A DNA stretch of 64,000 bases, taken from assembly GCA_946811695.1 (NCBI GenBank), contig OX328130.1, positions 72,511,232 through 72,575,231 on the forward strand, read 5' to 3'. Each line of letters begins with the position of its first letter. Position 1 is the first letter of the stretch. Below are positions 49,496 through 63,000 of the stretch, one piece after another. Both the position numbers and the translations under genes were made by a program. The stretch comes from Gonocerus acuteangulatus. Its lineage: Eukaryota; Arthropoda; Insecta; Hemiptera; Coreidae. Under the pieces are notes generated by a model. It saw only the letters and a list, made by a program, of their open reading frames with translations, was not told the DNA's origin and did not search any database.

Positions 49496-52400
49496 CAAAT
49501 TAAACGTACACATGTAAAAAAAAAATGTGTTGATAATTATGTTGAGTCAGGGTGTCAAAATCACAATAAATGGACTTGCACGCATTGTTAATTGTTGCCG
49601 TTTTCATATCCCCCACCTCCGTTAGATTCCTTTCTTGCAGCATTTACGCATCAATTATCCATTACTTGTATTTGTTTTTATTTTACTTTATTCATATTCA
49701 GAGTTTTTCATGTAGACTTAAATATTGAAATTCTCTACACTTTAATTTACAATATTATGTATATTGACAATAAATATTTAGTTAGTAATATCTTAGAGAT
49801 TTTGAATTCTGCTACCATTGTTAAATATTTTTATTTTTGGAGGATTGGAGGCTTTAACTATTTTTTTTTACTGCACTGTAAACTTATTTTTCATTCCTTT
49901 TTAATATGAAGCATCATTTTTATTTTAGTATGTGAATAATTTTTTTGTTCTCTTTAAACACATGCGTATGCCTTCTTTTTAGTCTACAAATAAAAAGAAT
50001 ATGAAGTTTCTCAATGTTTTACGGTCTTCTGGGTATTACTGAGTCTTGGTAATAACCTTAGCTCGATGCTGCTTAACTTTGGTGATTAACAGGAACGGAT
50101 GTATTCAACGCTGCTATGGCCGTTGGCTCCAAGTTAATTTAATTTAGACATTTTTATTTTTTACAGGATATACTACTTGAACTTCTTCCTTTAGCATCCA
50201 CATTTCTTGGGATTGGCGAGAAATTGGACGAACGTGAATCCAAGGTATTAGTTTATATTTTCAAAAGGTTAGATGAAAATGTCACTGATATATTGAAAGA
50301 TGATAGATTTTGGAATAATTTTAAAATAGCCCTTGGAGACCATAAAACACTCGTTGAACATCCAGATTTTGATAAAGGAATCTGTCCTGCAGCTTTCATT
50401 CTAAATCAGGTAAAAGAAAAGATTTTTTTTTTTAAATCTCTTATCTTATTGTTTATTTGTATTGTAAATATTTCTTGTGCATGTTGCAGATTACTAAAGA
50501 ATTTTTCCAAAATATCCCCGAGCCAAAATATCAGCTCCAAGAAAAACTGCTAAGTGTTATACTCGAGAAAGTCACAGATGTAGATAACGTTCAAGTGATT
50601 ACCGCTAATTCGTTGTTCTTCAAACGTATTTCTCTTGACGCCGGAATGATAGTTTCTCTTCTTACTCCTATGCAGAATGTGTTCGTTCCTTTCAGCCCTT
50701 CTAGTTCATTGAGGGCTAGGCAAAGAATGAGGTATGCAATAATTTTTTTAGCATAAATATGCTTTAGCGGTGACTTAACTGGAGAAAACCGTTACAAAAA
50801 AGTGTCCGCTGGTGTTTGCGCATGCATAGATGAGTTTGCGAATGCACAGTGGCGTTGGCGCATGCCCAGTGGCCATGTACGAAAAAGATAACTGTATGTT
50901 ATAGAGTTCATTACACAGGTTTGGTGGGTGGACCTAGGTGTCACAAAAAAGTGTCCACTGTCTTTTGCGCATGCGCAGTGGCGTTCGTGCATGCGTAGAT
51001 GCTTTTGGGCAAGTGCAGTGGCGTTGGCGCATTCCCAGTTGCCATGTACGAAAAAGATGACTGTATGTTATAGAGTACATTACATAGGTTTGTCGGGTGG
51101 ACCTAAAGAATATTTATGTTCCTGAATTTGACCAGAAGGCTCTAAACGAAATATTTTTTTTCTTCTATTTTTTACCTTGCTCTGAATGAGTTAACTTGTG
51201 CTCTTTAAAATAAAAAAATGTAAATTCTTACAATGTGCATTGCTGTGGGTAATTGTTGGAGCCTTGCAGCCTATTGGGACCTATGCAGACTTCTTTCTAA
51301 CCCTATTGTTGTTTTTATATCTTACAGCCACTTGTCGAATCTTGTTTTGTATCGTTGGTCTAAATAACTTAATTATATCATAATTTTTTCCCCCCAGAAA
51401 AACAATTGGGAACATATGTGAGTGTAAAACAGGAAGATCTGAGTCAAAATTCCAACCTTTCAAAAATAGATATTTAAAAATATTATATTTTTTGGGGGCA
51501 TTATTCTTTAAAGTAATTGTTTCATGGAGTTACTAATAATTATCAGAGTAATCCTTTATGGGTCCTGAGCACTTTTTAGGAATGTCTAAAAGCTTTCCCA
51601 GGAAGAAAATGCCTGAGGGCAAGAAGAGATTATTAAGCAGTCTACTGCTAGGCTAGGTGTGAGGCAGACATACCTTCTTGTCAGTTTGTCGTAAGAAAAA
51701 AGTATTATTCGTAAAAAAAAAAAACTTGTCAAAAGAGAAAACCCCACAACACAACCTCTGTGAATTTGAACCCCAAGATAATAGCTGAGGCTACTCCCAT
51801 GCCACTCTTTGCTGTATGCGAGGTTTTGAAACTTCGAAATGAATTGAAACAAGTAGCAATAGACCTTAGAGAGTTGCAGTGATTAACAGCTAAAATAGCA
51901 TGACTCCTCTTTATATTCATTTTCAAACTTATTTTTTGCGTAGAAATGGCAGGGATTTGAGCCCAGATCCTCCGGTTTTACTCTTGGGTGCATTGCCAAT
52001 TTCGCTACTGAGCTTCATATCACATCGTTGTCAGTAATTTAATCCAAGATTCAGGTAGAAAAATAGTTTTTGAATTTAATTTTTGGTTTTCGTACTTAGA
52101 ATCGTGGGATTCAGTTGAAATGTGTTCTGCATATTTGAAATTCATCTTAAGGTGTTTAAATTTTGTTTATGTTTGGGGTTAAGAAAGTACTAGAAATAAA
52201 ATATTCCATTATCAGGCATGAAAAGTTTTGGGATTTTTGTACATTTTCCTTAATATCTCAAAAACAGTAGGGAAACCTTGCTTAATAAATTCTCTACAAA
52301 AAAGGTTCTAAAGCAATTTTTTATGGGACGGTCACATTTGGAGAAATAAGTGCTTAATACTTTGATGTAGTTACTTTTGTTTATTTGAACGATTCTTTTT

Positions 52401-55400
52401 TTTATATGAATCCAGATAATGTTATTAGCATATTACAATATCTTATATTATGTTCAACCAGTTCTATTTATAATGGTTAAATTTATAAAAGTAATTAGAA
52501 TTTCCTTTTATTTATGTCGTTCCTCTTGCTTTCAGTGCTAGCGGATTTCCTTCATTAGAAACTCTGGAAACATTTGAATGGAAGACTGGAGTTTGCCTTC
52601 TAGAACTAATTCAGAATAAAAAGAAAGTTACTAATATACACCTTCTTCTCCCCATCCTTTTTTCACTTTTAAAAAAGTAAGTATTCCATTTTATTTGCCT
52701 CAATCAATCTATTAACCAAATTCAAGGCTCTGTTGACAATGAGTCATTCTCGCCCGAGTATCTCGCCACAGATGTATCTCTTGATTGAGAGCCCTCTTTA
52801 GCCTTGAGCGTGTGTAGATTGCTCTAGCAGGAAAACGGGATAAGTTCTGGTTTAACCCTTAACTGGTAACATACAAATTTTGAACATTATAAGTAACATG
52901 CGTCTGTGAGACATGTGCAAGGTAAAAATGTTATTAGGGGCATTTTTTCAGTGAAACTGTAAATAATAAAGGAGTAGCTTATTATAATAATTAAAAAAAA
53001 AAATTCATTGCTACATATAAAAATTACGTCAAAACAAACAGAATGAGAAATGAAGGGAGGAAAAGTAAATAAATTTTGTTTTAAATGGTTATTATTTATT
53101 TAAATGGTAAATTTATTTAAATGGCCGGTTTGCTTCGTACCTCAATTGTAGTAAATAAATCGTTTCAAGTAATACACGTCTGTAAGATGAGCAAGGAAAT
53201 GATGATTAGTACCAAGCGTCTGAGTAAAAAAAAAAAAAAAAAAAAAAAGACGGGTGTATATGGCCACTCTAGGAGAGGGAGTTTGGTTCGCCTGTGGAGG
53301 GAGTAGGTAGTGGGCGCACCCCGCCTTCAACAACATTTCTTTTCCTAGCCTGCATCGCATCGATAAGGTTAACAATAATAATAATAATAATAATAATTAC
53401 CAAAGAAGTACTAATGACCCATATCAGAAGATGCACTGAAAAAAAAATAATGAGTGAATATAAAAAATATATCTCTTATTTTATCAATTACGCAATTCAA
53501 TTAAAAAATTAATGATGATGCTTTGGTGTCTTATTGAGAGACTATTGATTCCTATATTTGAGTGTATTATTTTTGTAGATGCCTTCAATTTGAGCAGCAA
53601 GCACCTGTTGAGTACACGAAGCAATTGCTGTTGTCAAGTATACTCCATTGCTGTGAGAAGCTATCTAGCATGAGCAAGGAATCCGTACCTCTCGATAGTC
53701 TTCAGGTCGACATTGTTGTGGAGTGTGTCCGAGCTTCTCACAACCCACAGACTCATCACCACGCCCTTTTGGCGCTTTCATACATAGCTCATTTGTTGCC
53801 AGTACGTATTTCATAACTCAGTTTTTTCTTTCTTTGGAAGCTAATATAATTGTCTCTTGTTACTTAAATTTATTTGATAAAAGTCAAGTAAAACTTTATT
53901 TTTAATACAATTTCTAAACATAGCTTTTTAAACTCAAGGGTGGAGTTAGTCCACAGTTTCAAAATTTTAATCACTGATTCTCTGACTAAGAGTCCTGTTG
54001 AAAGTTGTTACAGAAATTGTTTTATATAAAAAAATTGATTAAGCTTTGAAATGGTCACTTTTCTATTTCTCAAGAGGAATCTGCCCACCAAAATATTGAT
54101 ACTTGAGTGGAAATTGCTTTTAAAAAAATAGGGGTCCTTCCGATTTTGTGTTAACACATTGACTGTGTTGAGACCATAAGCTAAGCTATCAATTAGTGCT
54201 TTACGGGGTCACCCTAACCTTGTGCTGGTTTTCTTTTCTAATGCAATATGATCTTATGTCGTTTCTTATATTTTTAATGTTTTTTTTTTTAAGAATTTCC
54301 TAGTAAAATATGTTTTAAAGAACTAAATAAACTGTTTTTATTGATTTAATCACTACGATTTTGTTTCGTTGTAATGTTAATATCACTTCTCAATATTTTA
54401 ATCTATATGAGCCTAAACATCTTGGTCCATTAAAAAATATTGATAATTAAAGGAAATATGTGAAACGCAGCAACGGATGTATAAGTGGAGAAGATGACGC
54501 AGTTTCTGGGAGGCGGACTTTTTTAAATTCTACTCATCATGTCGGAATACACCCTTGCACTATCTACATAACTTTTATTAATTGTTGTTTAATTTCAGGA
54601 ACAAGTTCTTCATAATATTATGGCTATATTCACATTTATTGGTTCTTCAATCGTCCGCCAGGATGATGCCTACAGTTTCCAGTTAATTTCTAAAATTATT
54701 GAAACAGTTATCCCCATACTAGTAAAGGTGAGTTGTTCTTTCTTATATTTCTTCACTTTCGAACTCATTATTTGATGACTCTAATACTGATTTTGTTTAA
54801 AATATGTTCCATTAGTCCCAAGTGGGATTGAAACTCGAAGAAGCAGTAACGAACGTTCTGAGGGTATTCGTTTCGACAATATTAGACGTTCCAGAGCATA
54901 GGAGATTACCTCTATTTAAGAAATTACTCATTACTTTGAACAGTGGAGAGTTTATGTGGATCTTCCTCTGCTTGATTTTTGAAAAACATGTTCTAAATTT
55001 TTCAAATGTGCCAGCACAAGGTATTGTATATTTGACTAAATTATTTTTATTTTAATTTTCTGGAAACATTTGTCGACGGTTAAAAGCTATTTAGTACAAA
55101 AAATTGTTTTTTTTTTTTTTTTTTGTTTTTTTTTTACGGCGCATCTACATCTAGGTCATTAGCGCCGAATCCGGGGTACAGCGAGGAATTTTATCAGCGA
55201 GCTGTGGGATGTTAAAATTCCTGCCGGAGGTTGGGAATCGAACCCACCATCTCCCGCTTATGAATCGAAGGCGCTAGCCATTAGACCACGGGAGACCCCA
55301 GAAAAAATTGTTGAATTAATTTTAAAAAAGAGACACTCGAGCACTTTTTAGCTTAAGTGTCTCTTTTTTAAAATGAATTCGACAATTTTTCTATAACATT

Positions 55401-56742
55401 ATATTAATGAATAGCTGTTACCCGGCGTGCTCTGCTACACCTACTTTCTGCATCTATAAAAGCAAAAATAAATTAGAAACCAAATAATTAATATTAAAAT
55501 CTGTAACAATTTGAGTTCATTGCTTCGAACTCGTGATCTTCGAACTGTGAGTCACAGACAATTTTAACCTAGCCTATGACTCTACACGTGTCAAGACCTC
55601 GTCTGTGTTCCTCGTTTGGTCAAAATCGGTCAAACGGTGTGGATTTGTATAAGGAACAAACATACTGACAGACAGCTGGTAGACGTTTTTGACCTAGCCT
55701 ATGACACTCCCCGTATCACGACCTACCTGTGTGCCAAGTTTGGTCAAAATCGGAAGAAGGGTGTGGATTTGTATAAGGATCAAACATACAGACAGACAGC
55801 TCATAGAAATTTTTGACTTAGCCCATGAGACTTCCTGTATCAAGACCTACCATTATTCCAAGTTTGGTCAAAATCGGTCAAACAGAATGGATTTGTATAA
55901 GGAACAAACATAAAGACAGACAGCTCGTAGAAATTTTTGACTTAGCCTACGAGACTTCCTGTATCAAGACCTTCCATTATTCCAAGTTTGGTCAAAATCG
56001 GTCAAACAGTGTGGATTTGTATAAGGAACAAACAAATAAACAGACACGTGAGTTTTATATATAGATTGTAATAAGCATTAAAAGTTAAGAAAATATAATT
56101 TTATAATTTATTATCTACTTAGGACAAATGAAGCGGATGGGGCAAAATAGTGCCAAGCAACATTTTTAACAAAACTTAACTGTAGCTGCTACATGTTGGA
56201 TATTATGTGGGACAACCAGTTGAAATGGTTGGGGCAACAAGATTAAGTAGCATTTGCATCTTAGACTAATAGTCCCACATAATATCCTACAGTTTCCAGT
56301 TAATTTCTAAAATTATTGAAACAGTTATCCCCATACTAGTAAAGGTGAGTTGTTCTTCCTTATTTTCCATGTTTGAACTTATTATTTGATGTCTTGATAA
56401 TTTATTATCTACTTAGGACAAATGAAAAGGTTGGGACAAAATAATGCCAAGCAACATTTTTAACAAAACTTGACTCTAGCTGCTATATGTTGGATATTTT
56501 ATGGGACTACCAGTCTATGATGCAAATGCTACTAGAATATGACTACAAGCTCTGTATGCTACTTAATCTTGTTGCTCCTAACCATTTCAACTGATAGTCC
56601 CATATAATATCCAACATATAGCAGCTAAAGTTATGTATTGTTAAAAATGTTGCTTGGCACTATTTTGCTCCGATCCCTTCAAATAATAACAGGTGATATA
56701 TAAACTTTAGTGTAATTGTACTTTTTGGGATACTGAGACATA

Positions 56743-56833
<91 letters not shown>

Positions 56834-56997
56834 GGGGTCTCCCGTGGTCTAGTGGCTAGCGCGCTGGATTCATAAGCGGGAGATGGTGGGTTCGATCCCC
56901 ACCGGCGCCAGAAATTACCTCATCTCAGGGCTCGCTGAGAAAATTCCTGGTTGCACCCTGGATGTCGGCGCTAATAGCCACGATTTGTTGATGCGCC

Positions 56998-57058
<61 letters not shown>

Positions 57059-60000
57059 TATTGTAATGATATATTACATTCTTGAAAATATTTTTAAATT
57101 CAAATAACCATCGATATTTTGAAAAGCCCGCGCAAATCACAAACCATATGTACAAATAACATTGTATTATATACGATCAAAATTAATAATATTTTTGGAC
57201 AATACTGATGTACAGTATATCCATATTAAATGTACATTCAGATAACAATAAATTAATTATTTTGTATGGCAAAAAACAATTGTTATCTTTATATATATAA
57301 TCCGGCAAACTGCGGAAGTTGGAAAGAGGGAAGCCAAAGTTTCTCTCTCGAATGGCGTCAAGCTAGTCTGGTCTCATCGTTCGGAGAGAGAAGATAAGGT
57401 CTTTTGGTTCTTAGCGTTGGCCGAAGTCTGAGCTCTCCTCCAAGGAATACCGAATATATTGAGATTTCGTTGGAAGCGGATTGATTTAGAGGTAAGAATT
57501 GTTTTTGTTATAGTTTTCAATTATTTTATTATTGTTTGCATGTAAATTAATATTGTTTGTATCTCAGAATTGTCTGGAGATAAATGTAATACCAGTCATT
57601 CACTCGGAACCTTGATCCCTGAGATTAATTTAAATTAATATAATTAAAATAATTAAAATTTCTTTATTTCTTATTGTAAAAAAATTAATCATTACATTAA
57701 TTGGCGACCCAACGTGGCGCAATCATTTTTTTTTTAAATAATTAATCATTACATTAAATGGCGCCCAACGTAGACGGCCGAGTGAATTAAAATTAAAAGC
57801 GGTAAATAAATATTGAAAATAAAACTTAAAAGTAATTTTTTTTTTTTTTAAATAAAAATGTCTGACGTAAATATTGAACAATTTCAAAATAACGGTGAGG
57901 AAGGTAGTGTGGAATCACCGGAATACGTATTTTTTACGCCAGGAGAAATAAATATTACAGTCGAAGCACGTGAAAACGAATTGCGGGAGAATGATGCAAT
58001 AGCATTCAGAGAATCGACGGCGGGTTCCTTAGGAACAGAAATTCGATCCAATAGCGGGAATCATGCTTCCGAAAGGGATAATGAGATGCATCCTCAAGGC
58101 TTAGAAGAAATGATGAGGTTATTATTGGAACAAAATAAAGAACTAAATCAAAATATGGTTGAGCTAAATAAAAATAATAAAATATTGGAAAATAAAATAG
58201 ATGCAAAGAGAATAGAACAAAATAAAAAATTGGACGATTTATGTGCGTATTTAAATAATATGGGTGAAAGTCAAAATAAAGAGAAGATAGAATTGGAAAA
58301 ATCGAATAATAACCTTTTTAATAAAAATAATAGAAGTTGTAAAGAAATTATTGAGATTAATGAAAATAATAATGGAAATTTAATTAAAAATACCGAAAAT
58401 GACGATACACAAATCAATAATGACGATTTAAGTGAATTAAGAAAAGATAATTTAAATTATGATTGTAGTATTATTGATCAAAAATGTGAAGAAAATAAAA
58501 TATTTGTTGAAACTAAAGATGAAAGTGAGTATGTTTGTTTAGTGAATGAAGATGATAAAATTAAAGAAATATTATTGAGTAATTTGAATAATAATAATGA
58601 AAAAATAAATCAAATAATTAAAAATAATATAACTAATGATAATTTAAAAAATAAAATAAGTACAGACGTTATGGATGAGAATTTGGAACAAAATAATATT
58701 AAAAAATTAGTTGATGATCATATAATTAGTTTAAAAATAATGAGTTATACTAATAATAATGGTAATAATCAAAATAATATAATGAATAAAAATGTTAACA
58801 AAAATAATCATCTAAAAAATATGGACACCAAATTTGGTAATAAAGTAAAAATACTTTTTGAGTATCAATATCAAAATGGGATTGAAAAAATTGCAAAATT
58901 AAATCGGCCTCCAAGGAAAAGGATAAAACACTTTTATAGAAATAAATTGGACTGCTGCAAAAAAAAAAAAAAAAAATATTAACGACCAGGAATAAACTCA
59001 TGAAAAAATTTAAAATTAATATCTATTAGTTTAGTGTGTTTTTATAAAATTTATTAGTTTAGCATTTTTTTTAAGAAAATAAGATTTATATTAATATAAG
59101 ATTTAATTGATAATAATAATAATTAAAAATTAATATAAATGTTGAAAGCACATTAGTTAGGATAAGAAAATTTTGATATTATGTAAAATTAATAAATTTA
59201 ATAATAATATTTTTTGTATATTAAAATAAACTTATTTCAATAAAGATTATTAGTTTAGCCTAAAATGAATTTGATAATTATAAAAATAATTTAAAATAAG
59301 TATATTAATAAAATACTATATTCATATAATCAAAATAATTAAAAAATTATGAGATGAAGTAAGCTATCAAAATTTAAAAATAATATAATACACTTGCTAT
59401 TATTCTGAACTCTCTATTCCGAAACTCCAAATTAAAAAATTCAATTTTAAATTTATTTTTTATACCGGACTAAAAACATTTTTTTTTAATTTTTTTTTTT
59501 AGACAGGAGTGCAAATGTAATGATATATTACATTCTTGAAAATATTTTTAAATTCAAATAACCATCGATATTTTGAAAAGCCCGCGCAAATCACAAACCA
59601 TATGTACAAATAACATTGTATTATATACGATCAAAATTAATAATATTTTTGGACAATACTGATGTACAGTATATCCATATTAAATGTACATTCAGATAAC
59701 AATAAATTAATTATTTTGTATGGCAAAAAACAATTGTTATCTTTATATATATAATCCGGCAAACTGCGGAAGTTGGAAAGAGGGAAGCCAAAGTTTCTCT
59801 CTCGAATGGCGTCAAGCTAGTCTGGTCTCATCGTTCGGAGAGAGAAGATAAGGTCTTTTGGTTCTTAGCGTTGGCCGAAGTCTGAGCTCTCCTCCAAGGA
59901 ATACCGAATATATTGAGATTTCGTTGGAAGCGGATTGATTTAGAGGTAAGAATTGTTTTTGTTATAGTTTTCAATTATTTTATTATTGTTTGCATGTAAA

Positions 60001-63000
60001 TTAATATTGTTTGTATCTCAGAATTGTCTGGAGATAAATGTAATACCAGTCATTCACTCGGAACCTTGATCCCTGAGATTAATTTAAATTAATATAATTA
60101 AAATAATTAAAATTTCTTTATTTCTTATTGTAAAAAAATTAATCATTACATTAATTGGCGACCCAACGTGGCGCAATCATTTTTTTTTAAATAATTAATC
60201 ATTACAATATATATAAGCACACAGCAGTGTGCTAGACTAAGTTCCAGCAAGCACAATCGTGTGTATCTTTATACGAACCAAAATGACTGTTTTTTCACAC
60301 TCCTAATGCTCTGGTTTTATCTGGAGTCTTGAAATTTTAACCATACATACCATAGGTTCAGCTTTGAACCATCTTTAAACCATAGAATTTCAAAAATCAG
60401 AATTTGACTCTCACTCGTTCATCATCAAAATTATAAGGTACTTCCCGACAAGCTAGAAACTTGAAATTTGGCAGGATAATAGACCTTGGGGTGATATTAA
60501 AGGGAAAAATCGAAAAGCTGAAAAAGTTGTGTTTGACACTGCCCCAGGGGGGGGGTCGTTTATTACTTGTTGTTCCCTCGGAAGCCAATCAAGTGGAGTA
60601 TCAAATGAATCGTCTCATTAAGTAGAGCCTAAAACTAAACGGGAAAGTACAGAAAATTTGAATAGGGGGATTTCCCTAGGGCTTTTTGTATACACACAAA
60701 AATACAAACAGCTTGATGCACCACCAAGCATAAGGCCATGTCACCTTGTCATCCTCCTCAAGCCAAATGTCGATGGCGCCAACTCTAAATTCATTTACAA
60801 AAAGTATTGATGTCCCCCCCCCCAAAAAAAAAACGCTGAAAAAAACAGGCCCCTCTAAAAAATATCATAATATTGGGCCAAGTTTTAGCCTGGTCAAGAA
60901 TCTAATAATACTCTTTCACTTATTTGTGCATTTCCAACTTGGCAATCTAAGATATAATCAGTCTGTTTCATGATATGTTGTTTCATGAATTGGAGACACC
61001 AAATCCACCCTTAAAAAGTTTAGTCCCCTATAAACTTAGCTGTGGTTAATAGTGAAACATTGAAATATTTTTTCTTTAAGTATCCTTGACTTAAAATATA
61101 GGCTTTAAATGAAAACATAATATTATGTAGAACCAATGCTATAAATGAATAACTTGAAACGGCAAACTTCCTGTACTGTTGCTGCTAGGGAGCAGTTAGT
61201 AAACCATGGTTGTTAGGGAGTAGATAGAAAACTGCTCTGCCTAGCCTAAGTGCCAGGTCTGCTCAAACTCTGCTCTGCCTAGCCTAAGTGCCAGGTCTGC
61301 TCAAACTCTGCTCTGCCTAGCCTAAGTGCCAGGTCTGCTCAAACTCTGCTCTGCCTAGCCTAAGTGCCAGGTCTGCTCAAACTCTGCTCTGCCTAGCCTA
61401 AGTGCCAGGTCTGCTCAAACTCTGCTCTGCCTAGCCTAAGTGCCAGGTCTGCTCAAACTACTACAGCCATTGATTACAATTTGCCTTGCCTCTTTACGAA
61501 TACTATGATGAAATGCAAGAAACAGAGAAAGTGTGTTATTTCTGTTTCTTGAAGTAAGTTGCAAGATAGTAAAACTGTTTAATTTGTACACTCTTAATGA
61601 ACAAGTTAGTTAAATGTGTATACATTTTCTGTTTACTCAAATTTTCTTTACAAACACCACAATGACGGGTATAACGCCTAGTTATCATTAAGATTAAGTT
61701 TTATTTACATTATATTGCCTCAAATTCTACTTTTATAAAAAAAAAAAAAAATTGCTACTCTCCTGTTTTGTATTTATTAATTTTTTATTTTTTTTTTATT
61801 ACAGATAGCAGTAATAAAGATGGAAGTTCGATGCCAAAAGTCCTTAAGTATGGACTTCAGTTGTGTGGTGAATTCCCTCCATCAGTTTTGCTTCATACAT
61901 TAAATAGGCTTTTGGAATATATTTCAAAATTACCGACTGATAAAGGTATTTATGGGAGTCTGTAATCTTTCCTTTTGCTATGTAAAAATATTTCTACCCA
62001 TGCTGACTTAAGTTTAACTCATGTGCCCCCTAACCATTTCCGTATCACATCCTGTGTAATAAGTAAAAGCCATGTATCCATGAATTTTGCTGAAATGTCT
62101 GGAGAGCTTGCACCATTTTAAGGAGACTGTTCTCTGTTTACCTGTGACAACAGTCTTCTGTGGTTCCATCAGCAGTCACACCACAAATACTGCTACCATT
62201 ATCTTTTTAACCCAAAGCCACCCTACTGGCTCAGGGATGGGTGACCCGGCTGTGCTAAAAGCCATCCTAGTGGCTTTGCTTTTCTACCACTTCACTTCAG
62301 CGGTTTAAAGAATATTCGGATTGGCTCGCAAGAGAGCCATCTGTCCATGATTTTTAGAGTTAATACTTACTCTATAATCCAATATATGGTGATTGAATAC
62401 AGTTTTGGGGTTGTGGACAATCTCTTGATGAGTTGCCCCATTACTTATTGTTTACTTGGCCATTCCCTGGTATTTTGTAGATATTGACCGGAATTCATCA
62501 TTGAACAGAATTCACCTCAGTTAGTGTCTAGCAGCGGACGTATCACTTGCGTTTTCACTTTTATTATTATATTTTTTATTAATTTTAATATAACTTCTTT
62601 AAATATTGAATAGAAAAGAAAAATAAAATATTTTAGTAAACAAAAAAAAAAAGTTATCTATCAAACAGTATTGTTTCTAACTTAAATTATTAATAAATAA
62701 TAAAATAATAATAATTTATATCCGCAAAACAGTTTTAAAAAGAAGTTGGAAAAGCAGCCAGCACACGTTAATTAAGTCAGCACCGATGTGTCGGCAAGGG
62801 GGAGGCCCCTCTTTTTACTTTCATTCACAAAGCACTTAATTTTACCTTGATTGTGCCTAAGTAAAGAATTCTGTGTTATTTTTGGATCTAAAATGTTTCT
62901 TATTATTTTAGATAATGCTATTCAGGAAAAATTTAAAGAGAAAAAGTCCATTACTATTTTTAATATAGAACAAAATTCTGGTAAAAATTATAGGCACTAC

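Larger units (their letters stand above)
57062..60206 (+). mobile_element. Non-autonomous LTR retrotransposon with near-identical LTRs
   Basis: Two LTRs of 692 and 691 bp, TGTAATGA...TCATTACA, differ visibly only in one T-run (10 versus 9). The flanks are ATAT on both sides (57058-57061 and 60207-60210), consistent with a 4-bp duplication in an AT tract. A lysine-tRNA-type primer site (TGGCGCCCAACG) lies at 57759. Between the LTRs is one gag-like ORF and about 530 bp of non-coding AT-rich DNA; protease, reverse transcriptase and integrase are absent. Probably gypsy-type by primer and duplication length, and a recent insertion. Confidence 0.92.

Noticed and set aside
56834..56910. Functional tRNA gene
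   Set aside because: The acceptor stem does not close and the sequence continues into a SINE body with A-tail.
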